In this document: piece by piece, positions 35,012 through 43,484 of the stretch
How the letters are laid out: every line of letters starts with the position of its first letter
Position numbering within the stretch: the first letter of the stretch is position 1
NCBI GenBank assembly: GCA_900551115.1
Contig: URUY01000024.1
Coordinates: forward strand, 1-56,909
Direction of reading: 5' to 3'
DNA from: an uncultured Lachnospiraceae bacterium
Lineage (GTDB): Bacteria; Bacillota; Clostridia; Lachnospirales; Lachnospiraceae
Length of the DNA stretch: 56,909 nucleotides
Program-made: the position numbers and the translations under genes
Notes under the pieces: model-generated
What the model was told of the DNA's origin: nothing
What the model saw: only the letters and a program-made list of their open reading frames with translations
Database searches by the model: none

Positions 35012-36451
35012 TTATTTCCAATCCTGAAAACATTTCAAAAATTCCTTACGCGAACCGGTATTTGTCTTATCACACATCTTATCAATGTAACGATAAAAAC
35101 TGGATTTGGATATATATAACCGGTTTATCATACTATTTACACCATCTCTATTGGTGAGCAGTTGCACCAGCACCTCTTTTTCCCGTTCATTAAAAGCATA
35201 CGCCTCCGCAAATGCATCTATCTTATCCGCTCCGGCATCCTGCGGCAGGCTCTTTAATATATCTTCCTTTATTGCTGACTCTTCCATATTTTTATATGCA
35301 GTAAAATAGGGAACATAGTAAACAAGCATCGCACAGGTGATTAGTACAAACAGAAGTAACGAAATAATCAGTATAAATATCTGACTGTCCTGTTCTAACA
35401 GGTATACGGAAAAACCAGTGAGAAGGATTGCACATAAATTATTGATTCCTCTCCCCATTCCAACCCATAATCCCGGTTCTCTCATCTGCAAAGAGATGTC
35501 CATAAAACTTGTCGTAAAAAACACAGCAAAAAATCCCGCTGAAATGTAGAACACCAACAGGCCAATTACAAACGACCCACCCATTCTAATTATTACAATG
35601 GAAGCTACGGACATAACTGTAATCAAAAACATGATAAAGGGCATAAAACATCTTCCTTTTATATCATATATAAACCCTGCCACCAGACCACTGCCTGCCA
35701 ATAACAGCCTTGCCCATTGCCCGATATTAAAGTCGCCCGATGCATGTACCAGTGTAACGGCATTATCCAGTGTTGAGAAAATAACTGTCATTAAAGCAAC
35801 ACAAACAATTAAGGCAATCAAGACCTTTTGTGGTTTTACCAGTTTCATATCATAAAACGGAATTCCTCTTTTTCCATCCGGCAAAGCATCCGATTCTTTC
35901 ATACCTTTATAATGTATTGTAAAAATAATATTTAAGAAAGCAATCATAAAGACCGATATGGTAATCCATTCCACCAGATCGCTTTTTACAAAATTATTAT
36001 TCAGATATTGAATAAATACTCCGAGTGCATATGCTATGCCAACTGTTTTAGCCAAATGCTTACGATTGGAAATAGTTTGATTTATAACATGGCAAACTGC
36101 ACTTCCTGCAACTCCCATAATCACAAAACACACAAGACCGGCTCCCATTACCAGTGCATAACTTTTATGCTGCCATATCACAAACTCACAAACAATACAG
36201 ATTACGCATGCAAACACACTTATTATCTTTTTTGCTCTTTGAGAAAAATATCTGCAAAGAAAAGCATAGGAAACAACGCCTATAAAGCTCGCACCTAACA
36301 CAATATTCTGTGCATTTACCACACCTGCGCTATCCGTCAGCAATGCCATCATGTCATCAAAAAAATACTCTGTTCCCAAAAAGCAAAAATTATATATTGC
36401 CAACAGAAAAATCAAAAGAACTGATTTTCTATTTATTACTTCCCTTACCAT
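35012..36451 (-). CDS. Twelve-helix transporter-like membrane protein with C-terminal LuxR-type HTH
   Basis: 479 aa from the ATG at 36451 (MVREVINRKS), behind AAAGAGG; the frame opens at GTG 36496. Residues about 10-400 contain some 12 hydrophobic helices of MFS type. The last about 65 residues form a LuxR/GerE-like HTH (AFNEREKEVLVQLL, LYISKSSFYRYIDKMCDKT). This makes it a membrane-bound transcription regulator, perhaps sensing a small molecule through the transporter part. Similar 12-TM LuxR proteins are known from anaerobic Actinobacteria and some Firmicutes. It may control the surface operon next to it. Confidence 0.85.
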   Translation of the reverse strand: MVREVINRKSVLLIFLLAIYNFCFLGTEYFFDDMMALLTDSAGVVNAQNIVLGASFIGVVSYAFLCRYFSQRAKKIISVFACVICIVCEFVIWQHKSYALVMGAGLVCFVIMGVAGSAVCHVINQTISNRKHLAKTVGIAYALGVFIQYLNNNFVKSDLVEWITISVFMIAFLNIIFTIHYKGMKESDALPDGKRGIPFYDMKLVKPQKVLIALIVCVALMTVIFSTLDNAVTLVHASGDFNIGQWARLLLAGSGLVAGFIYDIKGRCFMPFIMFLITVMSVASIVIIRMGGSFVIGLLVFYISAGFFAVFFTTSFMDISLQMREPGLWVGMGRGINNLCAILLTGFSVYLLEQDSQIFILIISLLLFVLITCAMLVYYVPYFTAYKNMEESAIKEDILKSLPQDAGADKIDAFAEAYAFNEREKEVLVQLLTNRDGVNSMINRLYISKSSFYRYIDKMCDKTNTGSRKEFLKCFQDWK

Positions 36452-36491
36452 CTGTTCAAACCTCTTTCCTGGTATTCCACATTTTACCATA

Positions 36492-36518
36492 TTCACGTGC
36501 GCCTGCGGCGCACGTGAA
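36492..36518. repeat. Perfect 12-bp hairpin between the transporter-LuxR gene and the truncated surface gene
   Basis: TTCACGTGCGCC (36492-36503), loop TGC, then the exact reverse complement GGCGCACGTGAA (36507-36518). There is no T run on either strand, so it is a poor intrinsic terminator by itself. It could be a transcript-stabilising hairpin, a protein-binding palindrome (it contains two CACGTG cores) or a REP-like element. Confidence 0.8.
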
Positions 36519-36526
36519 ATCAGAAA

Positions 36527-39500
36527 TTAAAACTCTGCTCTCAAATCGGCATCCACCCTAACAGCCTTCCCTATGCTGTGATAGAACGCAAGAATCAAGA
36601 ATATCAGCGCAATAGCTGCATAGCAAGCTATCCTGCCCTTTCCTCTGGCTTTTTTTACCAAAAAGTCTACAGCCCTGTTCTTTTGGCTTTCCGTAATTCC
36701 TAAATGGACTCCTTTTTTGGTACGGAAGATTTCATAAACATACGTCATACCTGCTACCATGGCTAAAGTGGCTATAGGAATGCCGCTGTCTCCGGTTTTA
36801 GGCTCATTATCCTGCCCTTTTCTTTCTTTATCAATACTGCCAAAAGGTTCTCCGTCCACTTTCTGAACACTGGTTCCTTCTACGGTAAAGAGTGTATTTC
36901 CGTCCTTATCTGCATAGGTCTGTGCATCACCTTCTGCAATTGCCAGTACAATACCATCTTTATCAGTAATTACACGGTCATTGATATAGCCTACTACATT
37001 TCCGTTTTTGTCGATGATTGCGTTACCATTAGGAATCCCGACAACCTTATCCTCTTTGTCTTTTATGATTTCCGGGTTAGGTTTTCCGATAACGGGTACT
37101 TTATCCTGTTCGGCACTGCTGCCATCACTGTCATTGTCATCACTGCCATTGTCACCGCTGTCATTACCGTCTCCCTCTACAGGACCTTCAGGAGGCGTGG
37201 TTTCCGCAGGAGTATAGGCAATGGCATAAGTAGAAAAACGATCCGATTCAAAAGTTAACTGATTGCCATTTTGTGTGGTAGGAAGTACCTCTGCACTGCC
37301 GCCATGCACACGAATCACCTTATAATCGGTTCCTCCTCGCATGTTCTCCGGAATCGTGATGACAATTCGGATTGCCTTATCCGTTTCTGTTATGGTTTCG
37401 GCAGCAACCTCACCTCCGTCTACAGGTGATACTCTTCTTTCCAACTGAATGTCAAAGTAATCGCCCACTAAAGCCCCTGCAGTAAGCGCTGATAAAGCTG
37501 CTTCTACCAAGCTCTTATCTGCTTCGGATACTGTCGCTGTCTGGTTTTTTACCGTCAATACCATTGTCACGGTATTACCGGCAGCTATTAAAGTCTGGTT
37601 ATCATTCATGGATTCTGCCAGACTGTCCTGATTCACATTTACTTCCGTTCCTGCCGCCTCATCATCTACTTCTAATCTGATTCCGCCACCATGGTCTCCA
37701 TCTAAACCTTCCACGCTGCCATCTTCCTTAACGGTAATCGTCCTTACTGTGGATTCGGAAGCTGCACCGGAAGAATTTACAATCCAGAACTGTAATTCAT
37801 ATTCTCCGGGGGTCCAAGAGCCAATTTCCAACGAACCGATAATTTCTTTTAAAGTTCCGTCCGCCTCCACACTGCCCAAGGACTGCTCTGTCCCTCCGTT
37901 TACATTATAATACAAGGTATCCGTCTGTCCCACTGCATCGCTGACTTTTGCAGTGACATCCAGACGCTTTCCGTCTCCCTCCCCCAAGGTCAGGGTAATC
38001 GGGGAAAGTTCATCCCATTTCGGAGGCTCTGCACGCTCTCCAACTCCCAGAATTACAGAAAAGGTCCTGGACTCTCCTGCAGCCAGCTCAATCCCCTGCC
38101 ACGACCACGCAATACCACTGTCCGCATTGGAATAAGAGGAAAATTCTTCTCCATAAGCTCCACTGCTGCTCTGTGTTTCCGCCGTAAGCGAATCATACAT
38201 ATGACTTGTTCTATCACCATAGTTGCCAAACCAGTAAGTAGAAACAGGGCTTACCCCTCCGGTATCGCTAAAATAGAGATTAAACTGAGCGCCCTGCGAA
38301 GCACAGCCATTCTCATGGTCATCCACCATTTTCAGTCCGATAGCCTTTCCTTCTCCGTTCCGGATTACCTCAATTTTCGCGTAATCATTATCCCCTATCT
38401 GTGTATCTGCACGTACTGCCAGCTTCCCGTCAGTAACCGCCTCTTCTGCAGTAACGGTATAGGAAAGCTTCACATATCTGCCGCCGTTGACAAGCTCTGC
38501 CTTCGGCTCCACCGTCATATTGCTGTCCATTTCATATCCATTATCAGAATAGGTAGTTTGAATCCATGTATCCTGGTATTTTGCTTTGATATCTGTTGAT
38601 GAATTACTTTCCTGATAATAATATCCCATCATCTGATTGCTGTCTGTGGTATAGCCGTCAAGCAGAACTTCGACGTTATTAACCTGGTTATTGCTAAACT
38701 CTACCGTACTATCACGATCTATTCGTCCTGCAACCGCACCTACCTTCTTAGCAGTAACGCTTCCTCCATTCAGGATGCAGTCTGTTACGGTAAACGCTGC
38801 ATCTATCTCGCCCAAGAGAATACCTGCCGTACCACCTTCAGCAATTACGCAGGCTTCTGACAAAATAAGATTTTTTATTTCTCCATTAATACCAACGCCA
38901 AACAATCCTCCGGGGTTTCCGTCAGTACTCTTCACATAGAGTCCGGAAATTGTCTTGCCGTTACCATCAAAAGTGCCTGAAAAAGGATTCTCGGAATTTC
39001 CAATAGGAACAAAGCTTTCCTTTCCTTCCCCGTATTTTGCAGACAGGTCAATATCTGCATCCAGACGATAGAAGGCAGATGCTGCACCGGAATTATTATT
39101 ATTTACCAGGATGCTCATTTTTGCCAAATCATCAACACTTTTTATCAGATAAGGATTGTCTTGTGTCCCTTCACCTGACAGGCTGTCTATAAAGCATGCC
39201 TTAAATTCCATGGGTTTCTCTACTACCCGATTCTGCCAGTATGTCAAGCTCCAATCCGTACTACCGCTTTCCCGATACTGCCAGCCCAAAAAGGTTTTCT
39301 CCTCCGCAGTTGGCACCGGCATAGTAATTTTGCTGCCATAGTCTGCACTTTCAGGATAATTCTCTCCGGAAAGTTCTGTCACTCCGTCCCCAGCATACCA
39401 GGTAAGCTCCTGCGGCTTTCCGTAAAATACAAATTTGTCTTCCTTTCGCCTTATTTCATAATTTCCATCCTCGGAAACTTGAAATAAAATTTCCTCATTC

Positions 39501-39679
39501 GCTGTTGCTGCCGGTAAATCCACAACTGCAATTGTTTCTCCGGACTCTATCTCCCCATTATACTTTAAAGTCAATACACTGCCGCTATAAAAAATTCCGT
39601 TCTCACTTGCATGGAGTTTGTCTCCGTCCGGATAATGTATATCTGCCACACTGCCCATAATCTCCGGTTTTCCGCTCAA
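36527..39679 (-). pseudogene. PKTG-anchored surface protein, N-terminus missing at the prophage junction
   Basis: The frame is open from 39730 but the first start-like codon is TTG at 39679, without a ribosome site. Residues 1-1050 begin inside an adhesin-type domain (YGSNDLYLSGKPEI precedes and follows the TTG) and there is no signal peptide. Later parts are an InlB/MucBP-like repeat, a GLUG-like segment (LDADIDLS, GTFDGNGKTISG), Ig-like domains, an Asp/Ser spacer, a repeat region (IDKNGNVVGYIND), then PKTGD and a hydrophobic helix followed by an extra about 60 residues with a second helix. Prophage integration may have removed the 5' part. Confidence 0.75.
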
Positions 39680-39707
39680 ATATAAATCATTGCTGCCATA
39701 ATAGCTT

Positions 39708-39736
39708 ATTATACCATAATTCAGCCCGTTTTACAA
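39708..39736 (-). promoter_or_regulatory. Promoter-like sequence facing the truncated surface gene
   Basis: On the minus strand TTGTAA (39731-39736) and TATAAT (39708-39713), spacer 17 bp, with a TG one base before the -10 box. It points into the truncated gene, so it could give a transcript of it. It may have been brought in or created at the prophage junction. Based on consensus only. Confidence 0.5.
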
Positions 39737-39740
39737 CCGC

Positions 39741-39765
39741 TGAAAACCCCGATATTTTCAGGGTT
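39741..39765 (-). terminator. Hairpin beyond the lysis genes
   Basis: Two overlapping stems are possible: TGAAAA/TTTTCA (39741-39746 with 39755-39760) and AACCC/GGGTT (39745-39749 with 39761-39765). On the minus strand a short T run follows. It lies about 60 bp past the amidase stop, so it is probably the end of the prophage late transcript. Confidence 0.5.
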
Positions 39766-39826
39766 GTTCAATATATAATGCGGTGCAAAGCGGGCAAAAT
39801 AGGGGGCAATTAGTAACAAATTAGTA

Positions 39827-40831
39827 TCAGATTTTTGTCAAATACTTCTTATCAACTGCCCCGGTAATTGCCCCGGTTTTCTGCGTGGAAATCACGATTC
39901 TGTTACCGCTGATTTCACGCACATAGAGGGTTGAAGAATAAACCCACGAAGAAAATTTTGTGCTGCTTCCATATACCGGGGCATTGGAAGCCAGCTTCAC
40001 CTTATCACCAACCGCAAGGGAAGCCGCTGCTGATCCGCTGGAAGAAACAGCTTTTCCCTGTTCCGTGGTGATATAGGTATCAAATCCGGCTGCTTTCAGC
40101 TTTGCCGCCATAGCATCAGCATTTGCTTTCTTGCTATATGCTCCAACCTGAATTTTGTAATAGCCGCCCGCCTGAACCATGTAAGTATCAAAGCCCGCTG
40201 CCTTTACCTTTGCAAGCTGTGCATCAGCGTTTGCCTTCTGCTTGTATGCCCCGGTCTGTACTCTGTAAAGAGTGCCGGAAGGCTGCTGTGAACCCCCGCC
40301 CAAACGGGAAGTAACCTTTGCTGCAAGATCGCCCAAACGGTTATAAAGCCAATCGCCGGGGCAACTCTTGTTTGCAAACCAGCGGTGAACGGTGATAATC
40401 ATTTCATCCGCTTTCGGCTCATAGGAAAGGGTTTTGTTCTTATCCCCGAACCAAAGCAATTTACTTTTACCGTTACGCTTGCAAATATCGGTGCAAAGGT
40501 CAATCAGGGCGGCATATACCGCATCTGTCATTGCATAGGGGGCGGTTTTGTCGGAAGAACATTCGATTGTAACCGCCCGCTGATCGTTGGCATTGCTGGA
40601 AGAACACCAAGAACGGTTTTTTTCCTCTACACAAAGAGAAATTCGCCCGTCTGTACCAATGCCGTAATTGCAGCTTGCTTCTCGCTCCGGGCTTGTGAAG
40701 CACCCGCAAATTGATTCACAAGAAAGCTGCCCCACCACACAATGGGGGGTGATTCGGTCAATGCTATGTGTACGCTGCCCGGAATGGTTCGGTGAAAGTT
40801 TGGTATATACAACCAATCCTGAATTACTCAT
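39827..40831 (-). CDS. Phage N-acetylmuramoyl-L-alanine amidase with two SPOR-like repeats (endolysin)
   Basis: 334 aa. Residues about 15-170 match the Amidase_2/PGRP fold (THSIDRITPHCVVG, SCNYGIGTDGRISLCVEE, RAVTIECSSD, TVHRWF, SCPGDW). Two SPOR-like repeats follow (YRVQTGAYKQKANADAQL and YKIQVGAYSKKANADAMA, about 188-255), then an SH3-like C-terminal domain (about 270-334). It cleaves the peptide from the glycan strand to release phage. The ATG overlaps the end of the holin gene by 8 bp. The SPOR and SH3 parts are probably wall-binding modules. Confidence 0.92.
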   Translation of the reverse strand: MSNSGLVVYTKLSPNHSGQRTHSIDRITPHCVVGQLSCESICGCFTSPEREASCNYGIGTDGRISLCVEEKNRSWCSSSNANDQRAVTIECSSDKTAPYAMTDAVYAALIDLCTDICKRNGKSKLLWFGDKNKTLSYEPKADEMIITVHRWFANKSCPGDWLYNRLGDLAAKVTSRLGGGSQQPSGTLYRVQTGAYKQKANADAQLAKVKAAGFDTYMVQAGGYYKIQVGAYSKKANADAMAAKLKAAGFDTYITTEQGKAVSSSGSAAASLAVGDKVKLASNAPVYGSSTKFSSWVYSSTLYVREISGNRIVISTQKTGAITGAVDKKYLTKI

Positions 40832-41255
40832 TTTCTTTATCCTCGCTTTCTGCCTGTTTCTTCAAAACTTCAATAGCCTTTACGATAACCGAAGGGATAG
40901 GCACACCCATCAGCCCCGCATTTTCGATAATGGAAATCGTTTCATTCGCAACGAAAGCAATCACAACCGCATCACGGATGAAGTTAGAACCCATTACCAC
41001 ATCAAGGCGGCAAGCTACCAGCACCACAAGAAGGGTAACGCCTTTTCTGCAAAGCCCCTTCCATCCGGCACGGCTTTCAAGTGTTCCGTTTTCCGTCTTT
41101 TCGGATTTATGGAACACACCCGCCACAATAAGCCCGGTCAGATAATCAATTCCCATGAAAATCATCAGGGTAATAAGGGCGGCATCCCACCCGCCAAACA
41201 GGGAAGCAATCACACTTCCGATAACGCCGATTCCCGTACAAATTCCTTCTTTCAT
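40824..41255 (-). CDS. Phage holin (toxin-secretion/lysis holin family)
   Basis: 143 aa from the ATG at 41255 (MKEGICTGIG), behind AAGGAAG. Two to three hydrophobic helices (about 5-45 and 70-90) with FMGIDYLTGLIVAG and ESRAGWKGLCRKG are typical of the phi-LC3/TcdE-type holin family. It forms the membrane lesion that lets the amidase reach the wall. It precedes and overlaps the amidase gene. Confidence 0.9.
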   Translation of the reverse strand: MKEGICTGIGVIGSVIASLFGGWDAALITLMIFMGIDYLTGLIVAGVFHKSEKTENGTLESRAGWKGLCRKGVTLLVVLVACRLDVVMGSNFIRDAVVIAFVANETISIIENAGLMGVPIPSVIVKAIEVLKKQAESEDKENE

Positions 41256-41292
41256 ATTCAATCTTCCTTTCTTTGTTGGTGGTAGGCAAGCG

Positions 41293-41336
41293 AAAACCCG
41301 CACACAAGGCTTATATAAGCCCCATATGCGGGTTTT
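41293..41336. terminator. Two-tier hairpin between the tail and lysis genes
   Basis: Outer stem AAAACCCGCA/TGCGGGTTTT (41293-41302 with 41327-41336) encloses an inner 14-bp palindrome GGCTTATATAAGCC (41308-41321). It lies between the second XkdX-like gene and the holin gene. A T run at the plus-strand end and a matching A run at the other end allow termination in both directions. A second copy of the same design is at 53126-53170. Confidence 0.75.
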
Positions 41337-41369
41337 TAGCTTGTCTGTGATAGTTTCCTTGCCCTCGAC

Positions 41370-41495
41370 TTATTCAGCCAGTTCAGGGCAATCAAGGTCA
41401 ATCAGAACCTGCTTCACCTGTTCCTGAATTCTCGCCGGAACATCAGTAAAGGTTTTCTTGCCCTTGACAATCAGGGTTGCATAAACAACTGCCAT
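41370..41495 (-). CDS. XkdX-like small phage protein, second copy
   Basis: 41 aa, beginning MAVVYATLIVKGKKTF and containing the family pattern VYAxLIxKGxKTxxDVP. XkdX proteins are tiny proteins coded near the lysis module of PBSX-like phages; their role is not known. The ATG at 41495 and the stop at 41370 are read directly from the sequence. Paralogue of the next gene to the right. Confidence 0.8.
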   Translation of the reverse strand: MAVVYATLIVKGKKTFTDVPARIQEQVKQVLIDLDCPELAE

Positions 41496-41542
41496 TTCTG
41501 CCACATCCTTTCTGAACAAAATTTTTATGATAAGATTGGTAA

Positions 41543-41653
41543 TCAATCTGTATCACCTTCAACCAAAGCCTGAACCGCTGCTTTCAATTTTTCCGGCACA
41601 TCATCAAGGGTTTTCAAGCCCTTTCTGATAAGGTCAGCATATACCTTTGCCAT
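41543..41653 (-). CDS. XkdX-like small phage protein, first copy
   Basis: 36 aa, beginning MAKVYADLIRKGLKTL and followed by DDVPEKLKAAVQAL, a close match to the XkdX family. AAGGGGTG precedes the ATG at 41653. It shares the VYAxLIxKGxKTxxDVP pattern with its neighbour, so the pair arose by duplication or both are kept from an ancestral set. Confidence 0.85.
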   Translation of the reverse strand: MAKVYADLIRKGLKTLDDVPEKLKAAVQALVEGDTD

Positions 41654-41670
41654 GATTTTTCACCCCTTCC

Positions 41671-41934
41671 TTATCCCATCATTTCATAGACTTCACATAA
41701 CGCAAGCTGTGTATCTGTGATCTGCTGCTGCAACGCCGCATTGTCCGTTGCCTGTTGCAAAATGAATTCGTCCTTACTGTACTGAACCATGTTGAATTCA
41801 TAGCCCACGAATTCATTTTCTTTACCGACATTTTCAGAAATTTCCTGAATATCGGTGTGCTGCCAAACGCTGAATTCATCAATCACAATGGGTTCAGGCT
41901 TGACGGTGCTTCTTACTTTGCCATAGTCAACCAT
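41671..41934 (-). CDS. Small phage tail-region protein of unknown function
   Basis: 87 aa, ATG 3 bp after the RT stop. N-terminal beta-rich part (VKPEPIVIDEFSVWQH), then a region with ENEFVGYEF and a C-terminal helix (NAALQQQITDTQLALCEVYE). Similar proteins are found just before XkdX in many clostridial prophages, where they normally follow the tail fibre; here the DGR RT separates them. It does not look like Avd, which is a four-helix protein of about 120 aa. Function unknown. Confidence 0.75.
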   Translation of the reverse strand: MVDYGKVRSTVKPEPIVIDEFSVWQHTDIQEISENVGKENEFVGYEFNMVQYSKDEFILQQATDNAALQQQITDTQLALCEVYEMMG

Positions 41935-41937
41935 GTT

Positions 41938-43065
41938 TTACGCCGCCTTTCTTTTATATTTTTTGGTTTTGACAACATCCCGATAATATCGGTCTGCATC
42001 GTCTTGAATTGGTGCAATGTACTTTTTCCGCAAGCGGTAACTGTCACAATGCTTTAGCCATCCCTTATAGGAATTTACGGAACACCATTCAGAATAGTTC
42101 ATCATCTGCCCGCTTGCTGTTTTCTCCCTGATTGCTGCCATCTTTTTCTTGAAGTTGGTGCAACTGCTCTTGCGAAGCAAGGTATAATTCAGGAAGGTTC
42201 GATAACCGACAAAATCAACACCCCGCACATAGGAAGGGAACACTTGCCAATTCCCTTTAACAGTCAACCGTAATTCCCGCATGAAATAAACATCAATTTC
42301 CCTTTTCAGGGCATGAAGTTCTTCTTTGCTGTTGCCGAAAATCACAATATCATCCATGTAACGGAAGTAGTGCTTCACCCGCTTTTCTTCCTTGATCCAG
42401 TGGTCAAAATCAGAAAGATAGAAGTTCCCGCAATATTGGGAAAGGTAATTCCCTATTGGTATTCCGGTTTCTTCATCAACATCTTCATCCAAGAACCAAA
42501 GATCACGAATATCTTCAATGTTAGCGGTGCAAATGCTATCTATGATTTCATCCAACAACCAAAGCAATTCACCATCTTTGAAAAGCCGTCTGAACTTTGC
42601 TTTCAAAATATCGTGGTTTATTGAAGGATAATAATGCCTTACATCCAGCTTCAAGCAATATTGACAATTCGGAACATCCTTCCACATTGCATCTTGAACA
42701 TCATGCAACGCTGCGTGAATTCCTCTTTTGGGTATCGCTGAATAGGTGTTCTTTGTCATGTGCCGTATCAAATACGGTTCAATAACTTGCAGAATCGCCC
42801 ATTGACAAATACGATCCGGGAAGTAGGGTAGTTTGAAAATCTCCCGGTCTTTGCCGCTGTCATGCTTGATAAATTTTTCGTAAGGTGAAGTTTGGTAGGT
42901 GTGATTGATAAGCATTTCTTGAAGGCGTTTCAAATAGCCTTCAACATCTGCATCAACCGCTTTTACTTCCTCATACCATCCCTTTCCCTTCCGTGCGTTC
43001 TGGTGTGCTTTGCGTAGGTTATCCATAGAATAAATCTGTTCATATAGATTCCCATATCGCTTCAT
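41938..43065 (-). CDS. Diversity-generating retroelement reverse transcriptase
   Basis: 375 aa from the ATG at 43065 (MKRYGNLYEQ), with AAGGGA upstream; the frame opens at 43128. RT motifs: catalytic Asp in LKLDVRHYYPSI (Asp about 141), YMDD (about 236-239), and IGNYLSQ (about 204-210). IGxxxSQ instead of QGxxxSP marks DGR-type RTs and is linked to error-prone copying at template adenines. A C-terminal domain with RKSSCTNFKKKM follows. No maturase X/Zn or retron domain is seen. It lies immediately downstream of the template repeat and the VR-bearing tail fibre, completing the cassette. Confidence 0.95.
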   Translation of the reverse strand: MKRYGNLYEQIYSMDNLRKAHQNARKGKGWYEEVKAVDADVEGYLKRLQEMLINHTYQTSPYEKFIKHDSGKDREIFKLPYFPDRICQWAILQVIEPYLIRHMTKNTYSAIPKRGIHAALHDVQDAMWKDVPNCQYCLKLDVRHYYPSINHDILKAKFRRLFKDGELLWLLDEIIDSICTANIEDIRDLWFLDEDVDEETGIPIGNYLSQYCGNFYLSDFDHWIKEEKRVKHYFRYMDDIVIFGNSKEELHALKREIDVYFMRELRLTVKGNWQVFPSYVRGVDFVGYRTFLNYTLLRKSSCTNFKKKMAAIREKTASGQMMNYSEWCSVNSYKGWLKHCDSYRLRKKYIAPIQDDADRYYRDVVKTKKYKRKAA

Positions 43066-43231
43066 TGTTGAATGTCCCTTTTGTATGCACATCAGCCGAA
43101 TCTTCAACCTTTGAAAATTAACTTTCAAAGTCTACCAATACGACAAATTTTATTTTTAACTTCCCCCTTTCGGGGGCTGTCTGTTTTGCCATGTGGCACG
43201 GTCTTTCAGGAATACAGATATATCATTGAAA

Positions 43232-43255
43232 CAGCCGGGGAATTTTCCCCGGCTG
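43232..43255 (-). ncRNA. Perfect 11-bp hairpin at the 3' side of the DGR template repeat
   Basis: CAGCCGGGGAA (43232-43242) pairs perfectly with TTCCCCGGCTG (43245-43255), leaving a 2-nt loop; a more realistic fold is 9 GC-rich pairs with a 6-nt AATTTT loop. In coding direction it starts about 10 bases after the TR. It lies on the RT side of the TR and so would be part of the TR transcript. Likely a structural element for cDNA priming or RT binding, or an RNA-stabilising hairpin; that is inference. Confidence 0.7.
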
Positions 43256-43264
43256 AATCGTGCA

Positions 43265-43378
43265 TTTACTAACTGCCTGCTGATATTCCGATTACGATTA
43301 GAAGTAGCATTATTCAGATTCCAATGGAAAGTACCTGCATTAGCACTGTTATTCCATTTACTGCCTAATTTAGTAACC
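43265..43378 (-). repeat. DGR template repeat (TR)
   Basis: 114 bp that align without gaps to the variable repeat at 43513-43626 (offset 248). In coding direction the TR has 40 adenines; 26 of these are replaced in the VR. Only one other position differs (TR T, VR G, at 43300). Similarity stops abruptly at both ends. The TR lies between the tail-fibre gene and the RT, in the same direction. Its reading frame has many AAT codons, which can vary widely without giving a stop codon. Confidence 0.96.
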
Positions 43379-43484
43379 TTTTTCATGGTTTCTGTTTTAG
43401 TGCCGTCTGTTTAACCGGATTGTAAACAACAATACTCCCTGAACTACCGATTTTATTTAATTGTTCAATGTTTGTTCAACGGTG

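Noticed and set aside
39720..39830. Exact attL core sequence
   Set aside because: The other prophage end and the integrase are outside the window, so no core can be identified.
41671..41934. 87-aa gene as an Avd homologue
   Set aside because: N-terminal half is beta-rich and the protein resembles tail-region proteins before XkdX in PBSX-like elements.
41938..43065. RT as a retron or group II intron protein
   Set aside because: No msr/msd-like inverted repeat set, no maturase or endonuclease domain, and IGxxxSQ plus TR/VR point to DGR.
43156..43386. 76-codon frame over the TR as a gene
   Set aside because: No ribosome site; its similarity to the fibre tip is explained by the TR-VR relation.
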